Positions 1-8,190 of a stretch of DNA of 64,000 nucleotides are shown piece by piece; position 1 is the stretch's first letter, and every line of letters begins with the position of its first letter. The notes beneath the pieces were generated by a model. The model was given only the letters and a program-made list of their open reading frames with translations. It made no database searches and was not told where the DNA came from. The translations under genes were made by a program, and so were the position numbers. This DNA is from JASDSY01 sp041441465 (GTDB lineage: Bacteria; Muiribacteriota; UBA9980), in assembly GCA_041441465.1 (NCBI GenBank), contig JASDSY010000004.1, positions 1-64,000 on the forward strand. The letters run 5' to 3'.

Positions 1-1
1 A

Positions 2-40
2 TTGATAATTTTTAAAAACGGCATCGAAGACATAAAATAG
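2..40 (+). CDS. Possible 3' end of an upstream gene (13 codons)
   Basis: One forward frame is open from the window edge to a TAG at 38-40, while the other two forward frames hit stops within a few codons. It could be the tail of a gene lying mostly outside the window. Thirteen codons are too few to name a product, and the open frame may be chance. Confidence 0.3.
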   Translation: MIIFKNGIEDIK

Positions 41-121
41 TTTTATATTGCTAAGCCGTTGAAGTTATACTATGCAATTTTTTTACTGGGTTTAATTTAT
101 AAGACCGGCCGGAGGATTTTT

Positions 122-1258
122 ATGAATAAATTTTTAGTTTCATTTATGTTGAGTTTTATCGTGATATTTTTTGCCAAAAACGCTTTCGCCACTATGCCTG
201 GTTTTGAGATACCAAAGTGGTACAGCGTCGATGTCAAGATTGTAAAACCTCTCGATTTGCAGAAAAAAGATGATTTCGGAACGTTAAGGTTCGTATTTAC
301 GCCTTTGATAAAAGCTGATTTTGAGATTTCAGTTTCCGCTAAAGGTTTTAAAAATCTAAAAATAACTCCTGAAACCGGGAAATTACATTCGAAAAATATG
401 AAAGAGGCTTCAATCGATTTTAATTTCAACGCCGTCAGTGAAATATATGAAAGCGGCTATATCGAATTCAACGTAAATTATCCGGAAAAGGCGCTTCTTG
501 ATATTGTTTCTCAAAAATACGGCAATTCGATTCCGGAAGCAAAGGAACTTTCGGCGAAAATAAAAAAATATGAACAAAAATTTAATTCTTCGATTGCGGC
601 AGATGTTTATATCGCTAGAAGTGAAAATGCGGTCAGTCCTGAAGTATATTTCGGCGAAACCGACGCTAGAGGCTTTTTTTACTTAAAAACCGATACTAAC
701 GAAAACATTGTAAAAGCTAAGGAAACCTTGAAAAATTTCAACGAGCAATACGGCAGTGCGCTTGGGCTTAATATAGTCGAATTTAAAAGTTTTATAAAAG
801 AAACGAAAGCCGGTTTTTCAAACGATATCGGCGGTTATTTGAAGGCTGCTTATATAGTCGAAAAAAATGACAAAAAAGTCAATGCCGCAGATATGAAATT
901 AACGCCGGAAAAAGTTATCGAATTATTGAAAGCGTGCCGCGAGACTGAAGAAAAAACTTTTAACAACGAGATCCGCGAAAGTTACCTCAAGGCCGGATTA
1001 TATAACGCGGCATATTTTAATCTGCTGTACTTGAAAGAATTTAATTCTAATAAGGACGGCAAGGCTTTTTTGAAATTGAAATCAATGATCGACTGTTATA
1101 TGAAACTGAAATGTAATCAAAAAAGAGGTTTTTTAGAGCTTATTTCATATCTTAATTTTAACGCTGGTTTGATATTAAAGGAAACGGGCGGCAAGGACTA
1201 CGAAAAATATTTTAACGCCGCGCAGGTTATGAATCACGGTATTATAGTTAGAAAATAG
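122..1258 (+). CDS. Exported protein of unknown function
   Basis: A 378-residue protein. The ATG at 122 is chosen because a GGAGG box lies at 111-115 and because translation then begins with a classical signal peptide (Met-Asn-Lys, a hydrophobic core, and cleavage after Ala-Phe-Ala near residue 23). An upstream in-frame TTG at 59 would add 21 residues and has no ribosome site. The mature part starts with a beta-rich, Lys-rich segment (about residues 30-130) and continues as a mostly helical, charged region with scattered Cys near residue 330. I recognise no family. It lies 26 nt upstream of a secreted metalloprotease-like gene in the same direction, so the two are probably co-transcribed and both act outside the cytoplasm. 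Confidence 0.8.
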   Translation: MNKFLVSFMLSFIVIFFAKNAFATMPGFEIPKWYSVDVKIVKPLDLQKKDDFGTLRFVFTPLIKADFEISVSAKGFKNLKITPETGKLHSKNMKEASIDFNFNAVSEIYESGYIEFNVNYPEKALLDIVSQKYGNSIPEAKELSAKIKKYEQKFNSSIAADVYIARSENAVSPEVYFGETDARGFFYLKTDTNENIVKAKETLKNFNEQYGSALGLNIVEFKSFIKETKAGFSNDIGGYLKAAYIVEKNDKKVNAADMKLTPEKVIELLKACRETEEKTFNNEIRESYLKAGLYNAAYFNLLYLKEFNSNKDGKAFLKLKSMIDCYMKLKCNQKRGFLELISYLNFNAGLILKETGGKDYEKYFNAAQVMNHGIIVRK

Positions 1259-1284
1259 GTTGGTATAGTTGAAAGGAGATCAGT

Positions 1285-2964
1285 ATGCGTAATTTGAAAT
1301 CGAGAATATTATCAGTATTTTTTTTGACGTTATTTGGGCTTATTTTAAATCCGTTTAATTTTGCTGATTTTGCAAATTACGCGAATGCCGCAGCGAGGAT
1401 CAGTGAAAATATTCAGGCCGCCGGCGGGAGCTCGACGTCTGAAGCTTCCATAAACGGCAGGATAAGCGACAATCCGGCGCAGGCTGCTGAAAAATACTTT
1501 CAGAACGACGATGTGACATTTCTTATAAAAAGCTCGAACGGCGCTTATAAAGTGGCTACGAGCAAGAATATTTCTAATCCGGTGATTAAGAAAGGCGCGG
1601 AAGTCGCTTATAATATGTTTGAAAATAACGAACAATACCGTAAAATGCTTCAATATTATAAGGACAGCTATAAAAGCAAACTCCAGGAACAGAAAGATTC
1701 GTTTCTTGCTAAAATTGCCGAAACCGACGAAAAAGTTAAAACCGGCGATATTTCAAAATATTCCGCGAAATCAATAAAGGATTATTACCAGAAAGAAATA
1801 GAAAAATTGGAAAAAACCAAAATTCCTTCACTTACACTGGTATTAGGGCAAGATCCGAACGAAACTGTAAGCTATATGATGCCGTCACGTATAGAATATA
1901 AGGATAAGGACGGCAAAGATTGCGAAGCGCCGGCTTATATAATGTTTCAGCAGGAAGAACTCGAAGGTTGCGCTGACGACAGCAAGAAGATAGGGAACCT
2001 TGTCGTGCTGGCTCATGAAACTGGGCATTCAATAAGCTTTAACGCGACCGGCAGCGCAAATATTACCATAAATTATAAAGATCCAAACCCGCTTTTTGTG
2101 GTTGACGACCAGTTAAAAAACGATTCGCGCGTTGTCGAATTGATGAGTAAAGGCGATCCGTTCGGCAATTCGCACTGGTATTCGAAGCCTATACACCCGG
2201 TTACCGCTTTTGAAGAAGGGTTTGCTGATTTTACCGGCAGCTTTTTCAATGACGCTAAATTTGATACTGAAAAATTAGGAGATAAAGATTTCAAGGTTGA
2301 AAAAATCGGATATAAAATTACGATTAAAGACGGAAAAGCGGCAGCCGATTATGTATGGACCGAAAACTTAAAAACAGAAGAAGAATTGGCGAATACCGAG
2401 TTTTTTATCGCTAAGGTTCTTTACAGGTGCGCTATGGCATTCGATAATCCTTATGACGGCTACAGCGCTGTATTAAGCATAAAAACTAAAGCGGAATTTA
2501 AAAGCTCACCTGATATAAAGACCTTTTTGAAAATATTCGCCGACAGCTATCCGGAGCAGTATATTAAATTCAGAAGCGGTTTTAATAAGGAAATTGCGCA
2601 GATGACAGCAGATGCGAATAAAAATAAAAGCAGATATAACGGCCAGAAAAACATTAATATAACTAATATAATATTAAAATCAAAAGATTTGATAACATCC
2701 GTCAGCGATAATGTTATAAAGGCAAAGAACATGACTTTAGAGCCGGTGGAAACAGCAGAAGTGGCCCTGGATTCGACATCGGAAATTGCAGTCGGCGGCG
2801 TGCCGAACGATAAATCAGGAAATACCGCTGAGATAAATGTGGTAAAAAACGACACGTCTAAAACTAAAAACACTAAGAAAAAACCTGCTGTTAAAAAGAA
2901 TACCAAGGCTAAATCAAAAATCAATGATATTTTAGATAAAGCCAAAAAAGAAAATATCGAATAA
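1285..2964 (+). CDS. Exported putative zinc metalloprotease (HExxH)
   Basis: A 559-residue protein with a strong AAGGAGAT ribosome site before the ATG and an N-terminal signal peptide ending near Asn-Ala-Ala-Ala (about residue 37). Residues 244-248 read His-Glu-Thr-Gly-His, the HExxH zinc site of gluzincin and related peptidases, and a Glu-Glu-Gly-Phe-Ala-Asp-Phe segment at 310-316 could supply the third, glutamate ligand. The N-terminal half (about 100-180) is charged and helical; the last 40 residues are very rich in Lys, Thr and Ala, a low-complexity tail that could bind the cell surface. I cannot place it in a named peptidase family, so protease activity is inferred from the motif and spacing. 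It follows the exported protein at 122-1258 in a likely two-gene unit. Confidence 0.7.
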   Translation: MRNLKSRILSVFFLTLFGLILNPFNFADFANYANAAARISENIQAAGGSSTSEASINGRISDNPAQAAEKYFQNDDVTFLIKSSNGAYKVATSKNISNPVIKKGAEVAYNMFENNEQYRKMLQYYKDSYKSKLQEQKDSFLAKIAETDEKVKTGDISKYSAKSIKDYYQKEIEKLEKTKIPSLTLVLGQDPNETVSYMMPSRIEYKDKDGKDCEAPAYIMFQQEELEGCADDSKKIGNLVVLAHETGHSISFNATGSANITINYKDPNPLFVVDDQLKNDSRVVELMSKGDPFGNSHWYSKPIHPVTAFEEGFADFTGSFFNDAKFDTEKLGDKDFKVEKIGYKITIKDGKAAADYVWTENLKTEEELANTEFFIAKVLYRCAMAFDNPYDGYSAVLSIKTKAEFKSSPDIKTFLKIFADSYPEQYIKFRSGFNKEIAQMTADANKNKSRYNGQKNINITNIILKSKDLITSVSDNVIKAKNMTLEPVETAEVALDSTSEIAVGGVPNDKSGNTAEINVVKNDTSKTKNTKKKPAVKKNTKAKSKINDILDKAKKENIE

Positions 2965-2989
2965 TTTCGATAAAAAGAAAAAACTTTAC

Positions 2990-3018
2990 TTTACATAAAA
3001 TCAAAAATATGCTAGAAT
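2990..3018 (+). promoter_or_regulatory. Sigma70-type promoter of tRNA-Leu
   Basis: TTTACA at 2990-2995 and TAGAAT at 3013-3018 with a 17-bp spacer. The predicted transcription start lies about 12 nt upstream of the mature tRNA. Confidence 0.65.
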
Positions 3019-3037
3019 AAATTTGTTATTTAACAAT

Positions 3038-3122
3038 GTCGGAGTGGCGGAATTGGCAGACGCGCTAGATTCAGGTTCTAGTGGCTTTAATGCCGGTGCG
3101 AGTTCAAGTCTCGCCTTCGACA
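3038..3122 (+). tRNA. tRNA-Leu (anticodon CAG)
   Basis: An 85-nt class II tRNA. The acceptor arms (3038-3044 and 3115-3121) pair fully, allowing one G-U. The D-arm has the usual GGCGGAATTGGCAGACGC form, the anticodon stem CTAGA/TCTAG encloses a seven-base loop with CAG at 3072-3074, the variable arm is long as expected for leucine tRNA, and the T-arm carries GTTCAAGTC. The CCA end is not encoded and must be added after transcription. Confidence 0.96.
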
Positions 3123-3139
3123 TAAAATATTAAAATAAG

Positions 3140-3175
3140 GCCAGTTTGTAAAGTAATTTACAGGCTGGCTTTTTT
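3140..3175 (+). terminator. Rho-independent terminator after tRNA-Leu
   Basis: A 13-bp stem (3140-3152 with 3157-3169, two G-U pairs), a GTAA tetraloop and a run of six T. It closes the tRNA transcript ahead of the phosphatase gene. Confidence 0.88.
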
Positions 3176-3191
3176 ATTTAGGAGGCGGCAA

Positions 3192-3881
3192 GTGGTTATG
3201 AAAATTCAAAATTTAAGGCTGAGATTATTTTTATTTATTGGACTGGCGTTGATATTTCTTATGTTCGCCGATTTTTTAGTATTTACGGCTTCAGGTGCGG
3301 AAAATACCGCTGAGAATAAACTGATTTCTGCAGGCAATGGCGGCAATATAAAAACCTCAGAAAAGAAAAAAACGGTATTTGCGGTGCCGGATAACAGTAT
3401 TGACGGACTTTCTAATTTCACTAAATTATCGGATGGCTTTTACCGCGGCGCGCAGCCGACGGCTGCAGGTTTTAAATCGCTCAAAAAAATGGGCATTAAA
3501 ACTATAATAAGCTTGAGAGCGTTTCATTCTGACCGCGATATGATTAAGGGAAACGGACTTTACTATATGCGCGTTAATTTCAATACATGGCATGCCGAAA
3601 TGAAAGATATTTTAAAGGTATTTAAGGTTATTTTGAACCCGCAGTATCAGCCGGTTTTTGTCCATTGCGAGCATGGCGCAGACAGGACCGGCACCGTATC
3701 GGCAATATACAGAAACGTTATTCAAAAATGGGAAATGAGCGACGCTATAGCCGAAATGAAAAATTTTGGGTTTCATGAAATTTGGGCGAACCTTATAAAA
3801 TTTTTGAATGGATTTGATTCCGCTAAGTTTACTGAATTATTAAAAAAAGAACCGGTGCCCGCAGTGGAATTTATTAAATAA
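3192..3881 (+). CDS. Exported or membrane-anchored dual-specificity/tyrosine phosphatase-like protein
   Basis: A 229-residue protein. GGAGG at 3181-3185 sits 6 nt before a GTG (3192) and 12 nt before an ATG (3198); the GTG is better spaced, and the choice changes two residues only. A signal peptide or anchor covers about residues 8-35. The catalytic P-loop His-Cys-Glu-His-Gly-Ala-Asp-Arg-Thr-Gly places the nucleophile at Cys159 and the phosphate-binding Arg at 165, matching the C-x5-R signature of cysteine phosphatases. The segment Gly-Phe-Tyr-Arg-Gly-Ala-Gln-Pro at about 80-90 is typical of the atypical DSP group found in bacteria and fungi. I could not identify the general-acid Asp with confidence. 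The exported location suggests an envelope substrate, which is inference. Confidence 0.82.
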   Translation: MVMKIQNLRLRLFLFIGLALIFLMFADFLVFTASGAENTAENKLISAGNGGNIKTSEKKKTVFAVPDNSIDGLSNFTKLSDGFYRGAQPTAAGFKSLKKMGIKTIISLRAFHSDRDMIKGNGLYYMRVNFNTWHAEMKDILKVFKVILNPQYQPVFVHCEHGADRTGTVSAIYRNVIQKWEMSDAIAEMKNFGFHEIWANLIKFLNGFDSAKFTELLKKEPVPAVEFIK

Positions 3882-4036
3882 ACAGCTAATAAAAGTTAAA
3901 AAAAATCGTTAAATGTAAAGAATATGGAAATTGCTACATGCATTGATATACTTGAATATTTCTTACAATTATTAAAAATTTATTTAAAGTGATTAAAAAA
4001 TAAACAGAAAAATATTTAAAAATTAATCTTTTTTTC

Positions 4037-4065
4037 TTGACAAAATCATTTTTAAGAGTTAAAAT
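4037..4065 (+). promoter_or_regulatory. Near-consensus promoter of the clostripain-like gene
   Basis: TTGACA (4037-4042), a 17-bp spacer and TAAAAT (4060-4065). It predicts a start near 4072 and a leader of about 100 nt. The rest of the 3882-4175 gap is AT-rich with no other feature seen. Confidence 0.75.
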
Positions 4066-4175
4066 ATTAATACCTTGATAGAAAAAAGCTATCTAAAAAC
4101 GAAATCGGTACTTGAAAATGTATGTGGATAGCGAAATTTCACGGTAATATTTCGAAAGAGAGTGTGAAGGGGAGT

Positions 4176-5357
4176 ATGGGAAAAAAAAGTTTAGTTCTTT
4201 TAGTAGCTTTAGTGGCAATTTGTATGGTTGCTGGCTCAGTGTTCGCTGCTGAATCAAAAGCAAAATGGACATTCATGGTATTTTTGAATGGTGACAACAA
4301 CCTCGATACTTTTGGCGACAAAGACATGGTTGAAATGAAAAAAATCGGCTCAAGCGCGGATGTAAACATAGTTGTTCTCCAGGACCACTTATCAAAACCT
4401 GCTCAGAAATTATATGTTAAAAAAGGCGGAGTAGACGTTCTTGAAACAATTGGCAAAATCGACACTGGCGATTACAAAGAAATGGTAAAATTCGTTAAAT
4501 GGGCTTCAGAAAAATATCCTGCTGAACACTACCTCTTAGACATCTGGAACCACGGTGCAGGCTGGAAAAAAAGCCAGAAAAACACAATATTTAAAGGTAT
4601 ATCATATGATGACGGTTCAGGCAACCACATCACAACACCACAGCTCGGCGAAGCTATGAGACAGATCAAAGCTATATTAGGTCAGAACCTCGATGTACTT
4701 GGTATGGACGCTTGCCTCATGCAGATGATGGAAGTTGGTTATGAAGTAAAAGATACAGTTAACTATATCGCAGCTTCAGAAGAAACAGAACCAGGTAACG
4801 GCTGGCCTTATGATTTAGTTCTCGGACCGCTTGTTGAAAAACCGACAATGACACCTGCAGACCTTGCTATATTAACAGTTCAGGCTTATCAGAAAGCTTA
4901 TGCATCAGGCAGAGAAGACACAACACAGTCAGCTGTTGACTGCTCAAAATTCGACGCAGTATGCGCTAAACTCGATGCATTCTCAACAGCAATGCTCGCT
5001 AAATTAAGCGACAAAGCAGTTGTTGCTGGTCTTAAAAAATCAGCTGCTGCAGTTCAGGTTTACGCTTATGACGATAACTGCGACTTAGTTCACTTCTGCC
5101 AGCTTGTTAAAGCTAACGTTAAAGACGAAGCTATAAACAAAGCAGCTGACGAATTAATCGCTGTAGTAGTTTCAGCTCCTTCGAAACTCGTTCTCTCAGA
5201 AGTTAAAACTGGCATGAACGTTAAAAATTCAAACGGTCTTGCAATCTATCTTCCTAAGAAAAGCGTTGCTCCTAACTACAAAGAAATCGCTCTCGGCAAA
5301 ACAGTATGGGCTAACTTCATCGCTTCATACTTAAAAGCTGCAAGCTCAGTAAAATAA
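4176..5357 (+). CDS. Secreted clostripain-like cysteine peptidase (family C11)
   Basis: Start taken at the ATG at 4176 (393 residues), which opens a normal signal peptide (Met-Gly-Lys-Lys, hydrophobic core, Ser-Val-Phe-Ala-Ala). An in-frame ATG at 4122 would add 18 residues before it. The family landmarks are present: the N-terminal strand ending in Asn-Gly-Asp-Asn-Asn-Leu, the catalytic His in Trp-Asn-His-Gly-Ala-Gly (His126) and the catalytic Cys in Met-Asp-Ala-Cys-Leu-Met (Cys180), as in clan CD clostripain/gingipain-fold enzymes, which cut after basic residues. Glu-Glu-Thr-Glu-Pro-Gly-Asn-Gly-Trp-Pro-Tyr (near 200) is also typical of C11. Codon use differs from its neighbours (AAC, CTC, CAC, GCT and GTT dominate), which together with the strong promoter and terminator suggests high expression. 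It stands alone as a single-gene transcript. Confidence 0.92.
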   Translation: MGKKSLVLLVALVAICMVAGSVFAAESKAKWTFMVFLNGDNNLDTFGDKDMVEMKKIGSSADVNIVVLQDHLSKPAQKLYVKKGGVDVLETIGKIDTGDYKEMVKFVKWASEKYPAEHYLLDIWNHGAGWKKSQKNTIFKGISYDDGSGNHITTPQLGEAMRQIKAILGQNLDVLGMDACLMQMMEVGYEVKDTVNYIAASEETEPGNGWPYDLVLGPLVEKPTMTPADLAILTVQAYQKAYASGREDTTQSAVDCSKFDAVCAKLDAFSTAMLAKLSDKAVVAGLKKSAAAVQVYAYDDNCDLVHFCQLVKANVKDEAINKAADELIAVVVSAPSKLVLSEVKTGMNVKNSNGLAIYLPKKSVAPNYKEIALGKTVWANFIASYLKAASSVK

Positions 5358-5390
5358 TATCAAATAACAAAGTTTTATAAATAAACTTTA

Positions 5391-5426
5391 AAACCGGCGT
5401 TGATTAATTTCAACGCCGGTTTTTTA
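5391..5426 (+). terminator. Terminator after the clostripain-like gene
   Basis: A perfect 13-bp stem (5391-5403 with 5410-5422), a 6-nt loop and a T-run. Confidence 0.92.
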
Positions 5427-5552
5427 TTTATAAAAATATTTTATTTTTTAGAGTTTTATAAATTTATTTTTTTATAATTAAGATATTCGATTTTAATCAT
5501 AAATAATCTGTTAAATTTAAATATATTTTATTAAAAAAGTTTAGTCTATTCC

Positions 5553-5581
5553 TTGACAGAAGCTCTACATTCTGATAAAAT
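5553..5581 (+). promoter_or_regulatory. Near-consensus promoter of the dNMP-kinase-like gene
   Basis: TTGACA (5553-5558), 17-bp spacer, TAAAAT (5576-5581). The predicted leader is about 140 nt long and contains the hairpin listed next. Confidence 0.75.
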
Positions 5582-5632
5582 TTATTTAATTGTTTTTTTG
5601 AACGTATATTTGAAATTTTTTTAAACCCCTAA

Positions 5633-5680
5633 TAAAATAAGGTAATTTCAGATAGTTGAAATATGCCTTATTTTTATTTA
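5633..5680 (+). promoter_or_regulatory. Leader hairpin resembling an attenuator or terminator
   Basis: Arms AAATAAGG..AATTTCA (5635-5650) and TGAAAT..CCTTATTTT (5657-5673) pair over about 14 bp around a GATAGT loop and are followed by T-rich sequence. It lies between the promoter at 5553 and the start codon at 5731, so it could stop transcription early or regulate translation. No known riboswitch is recognised. AT-rich stems of this kind can arise by chance. Confidence 0.4.
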
Positions 5681-5730
5681 TTTAATGTTTTAAAATTATC
5701 GCACATTTTTACCTGAGGAGAAAATAAAAA

Positions 5731-6330
5731 ATGATGAAGAACATTATTGTTATTGGTAAAATGGGTTCCGGAAAAGACACTCTTGCCGAATTTTTCGTTA
5801 AAAACTTTAATTACAGACAGACTTCCATAGCCGGTCGCCTGAAAGTAATCGCCGATCTTCTTTATCCTGAAGCGTTTGCCGGAAACGACAGAAATTTGAA
5901 AAGATCAATATTGCAGAAACTTGGGGATTTATTAAGAAGCCAGAATATAAACATATTAAATGACGCATTATTCAGCGAGATAAAAGTTAAAAATCTAGCG
6001 CCTGTAGTTATATCCGATGTGCGTTATTCGATGGAATATGATTATTTCGTATCGCGCGGTTTCGTTCCGGTTAAAATTAATATTGATGATGCTGTAAGAT
6101 TTGAAAGACTGTTAAAACGTGACGGCACCTATCCTTCGATTGAAACTTTAAATCATAAGAGCGAAAATGATATTGTTTTAAAAAATATGAATTTTTTGGA
6201 AGTCGACAATAATGGTTCGCTTGCTGATCTTGAAAGCCAGGCTATCGATATTATTACAAATAAAATAGTGACTTTCAACAATGACCAGGAATCGGAAATT
6301 GTTAACACTTTATATGAAAACGCATGCTAA
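5731..6330 (+). CDS. Deoxynucleoside-monophosphate-kinase-like P-loop protein
   Basis: A 199-residue cytoplasmic protein preceded by a GAGGAG ribosome site. Residues 9-17 are a Walker A motif (Gly-Lys-Met-Gly-Ser-Gly-Lys-Asp-Thr), whose Lys-Asp-Thr end is typical of the dNMP kinase/dephospho-CoA kinase-like branch. A Val-Ile-Ser-Asp-Val-Arg-Tyr segment (about 92-98) fits the Walker B/acceptor region of phage-type dNMP kinases, and a lid with Arg-Phe-Glu-Arg-Leu-Leu-Lys-Arg follows near 125. Together this suggests phosphorylation of a deoxynucleoside monophosphate; the substrate cannot be read from the sequence. It is a single-gene unit with its own promoter and terminator. Confidence 0.7.
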   Translation: MMKNIIVIGKMGSGKDTLAEFFVKNFNYRQTSIAGRLKVIADLLYPEAFAGNDRNLKRSILQKLGDLLRSQNINILNDALFSEIKVKNLAPVVISDVRYSMEYDYFVSRGFVPVKINIDDAVRFERLLKRDGTYPSIETLNHKSENDIVLKNMNFLEVDNNGSLADLESQAIDIITNKIVTFNNDQESEIVNTLYENAC

Positions 6331-6385
6331 TTAAGTGTTGAAATGAAAAAGTAAATTTAATATATCTTAATGATTATAAACAGAT

Positions 6386-6425
6386 AAAAATGGCGGGTAT
6401 TTATATAAATATTCGCCATTTTTCT
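6386..6425 (+). terminator. Terminator after the dNMP-kinase-like gene
   Basis: Long, almost perfect stem around AATGGCG and CGCCATT with an AT-rich centre, A-run before and T-run after. It can work in both directions. Confidence 0.75.
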
Positions 6426-6741
6426 TTTCTTCTAATTGATTTAAAATAAATGCCGAAAATTAAAAATAAGCCGTATATTATATTTTTATATAATAACAAT
6501 AATTGTAATAGTAAAAAAAATAACAAGCAATGTATATTCCAATTTCTGGCATTTAGTTGAAATATGTTATTATATAAGTTAATTGGATAAAAAATCTGAT
6601 GCAGGCACAACTAAAATTACTAACGGGTTCATTAATTTTATTATAAGAAACTTGCCGATATTATTGATTTTTTTATAAATTTGATTCTGCAAAAATTAAA
6701 ATATAAATTTAAAAATCATATTGTAAAACGGAGTGAATTTT
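6426..6741. other. AT-rich intergenic stretch with no recognised feature
   Basis: About 315 nt between the terminator at 6386-6425 and the MurC-like gene. It must hold that gene's promoter, but no pair of boxes stands out. No tRNA, repeat or credible small gene was seen. Confidence 0.5.
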
Positions 6742-8190
6742 ATGAAGTATTATTATTTTATAGGTATTCTAGGTTCCGGAATGTCCGGTCTGGCTCGTAT
6801 TCAGCATGAAATGGGAAATACTGTCGGCGGTTCCGACAGAAATATCGCAGTGCCAATTTACGATGAATTCAAAAAACTGGGCATAAAAATATATCAGCAG
6901 GACGGTAACGGTATTCGTGAATTTGCAGCTGAAACCGGTGCTGACATTAAAGATATAGTAATTGTTAAATCCACTGCGATTGAAGATACTGTTCCTGATA
7001 TCGTGGCTGCGCGCAAAAATAAGCTCGCTGAATTGCACCGTTCTGACCTTCTTGCAGAAATGTTCAACGAGAAAAACGGCATCGCTGTCGGCGGCACTGC
7101 CGGAAAAACTTCGGTCAGCACAATGACTTCGTATGCGTTATCAGCTCTTGGTATTTCGCCTTCATTTGTTATTGGGGGCATTTCAAGAAATTTTAACGCT
7201 TCGTCGCATTTTGGCGCTTCGGATTATTTTGTAATTGAATCTGACGAATCGGACGGCACGATAATTAAATATAAACCGCAGGTTGCCGTATTGACGAATA
7301 TTTCGAAAGAGCATAAAGAACTGCCCGAGCTTTTGGATATTTTCACGACTTTTATATCTAACATAAAGCCTCGCGGTAAGGCGATATTAAATATATCATG
7401 CCCTAATGTCGTAAATTTATTAAAAAACATTGAAACAAAAAAAATGCCTGTAGCCATAAAAACAGTTAATTTTGAAGATTCTTCGAATTACTCCGCTATT
7501 AAAGCCGATTACCTTGTAACTGATATCGAAGTAAGGCCGTATGGCAGTAGATTTAAAATTAACGGCCATTCGTTTGAAACCGGTTTAATCGGCCGTCATA
7601 ATGTTGAAAATATAGTTTTATCGGCGATAACTGCGATCGAGCTCGGCAGCGCCGTTACTAAGGTGGCGGAAGCGTTTAAAGGATATCTCGGTGTTGCCCG
7701 CCGCCTTGAAATTGTCGGCCGCCATAATGACACTATAATTATTGACGACTATGCGCATAATCCGCATGAAATCGAATGCGCCATAAAAGCCGTTAAAGTA
7801 TTTGAACAGCCTGTTATCGCGGTTTATCAGCCGCACGGATTCGGCCCGACTTCATTTACAAGAAATGAACTTTCGCTGGCGTTCCATAGTATGGGTCCTG
7901 ATGACGCGGTGTTTTTGAGCGAAGTGTATTACGGCGGCGGCACCGTTAACCGTAACGTGTCTTCCGTTGAAATCGTCGACGAAATAAAAGCTAAATACGG
8001 CTATACAAACGCTTTTTTCTCGCCTGATTTAAACGATATCACTGAAAAAATATCGAATTTCATTTTAAATAATCCGGAAAAACAATATATCGTCCTTGTA
8101 ATGGGCGCCCGGAATATCAATACTATATGTCCTGAAATTCTGAATCGCATTTCAGTATTAAAAAAAAATAAAATAATGAGAGATAAATAA
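6742..8190 (+). CDS. MurC-like Mur ligase (UDP-N-acetylmuramate:amino acid ligase family)
   Basis: Start at the ATG at 6742 (482 residues), 8 nt after CGGAG; an in-frame GTG at 6733 overlaps that site. Domain 1 opens with Phe-Ile-Gly-Ile-Leu-Gly-Ser-Gly-Met-Ser-Gly-Leu-Ala, the MurC/Mpl dinucleotide-like loop; domain 2 has the ATP site Gly-Gly-Thr-Ala-Gly-Lys-Thr-Ser (117-124); the C-terminal domain has Asp-Asp-Tyr-Ala-His-Asn-Pro-His-Glu-Ile, the MurC-type motif (usually His-His-Pro), and a Gln-Pro-His-Gly-Phe-Gly-Pro-Thr segment seen in MurC-like paralogues rather than classical MurC. It may therefore be the cell's only MurC or a paralogue acting on a related UDP-sugar acid. No other mur genes are nearby; instead its stop overlaps the start of a DegT/DnrJ-fold gene. 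Confidence 0.82.
   Translation: MKYYYFIGILGSGMSGLARIQHEMGNTVGGSDRNIAVPIYDEFKKLGIKIYQQDGNGIREFAAETGADIKDIVIVKSTAIEDTVPDIVAARKNKLAELHRSDLLAEMFNEKNGIAVGGTAGKTSVSTMTSYALSALGISPSFVIGGISRNFNASSHFGASDYFVIESDESDGTIIKYKPQVAVLTNISKEHKELPELLDIFTTFISNIKPRGKAILNISCPNVVNLLKNIETKKMPVAIKTVNFEDSSNYSAIKADYLVTDIEVRPYGSRFKINGHSFETGLIGRHNVENIVLSAITAIELGSAVTKVAEAFKGYLGVARRLEIVGRHNDTIIIDDYAHNPHEIECAIKAVKVFEQPVIAVYQPHGFGPTSFTRNELSLAFHSMGPDDAVFLSEVYYGGGTVNRNVSSVEIVDEIKAKYGYTNAFFSPDLNDITEKISNFILNNPEKQYIVLVMGARNINTICPEILNRISVLKKNKIMRDK

Noticed and set aside
4037..5426. Clostripain-like gene considered as recently transferred because of its codon use
   Set aside because: The same bias appears in the ferredoxin gene and other probably abundant proteins, so high expression is the simpler reading.
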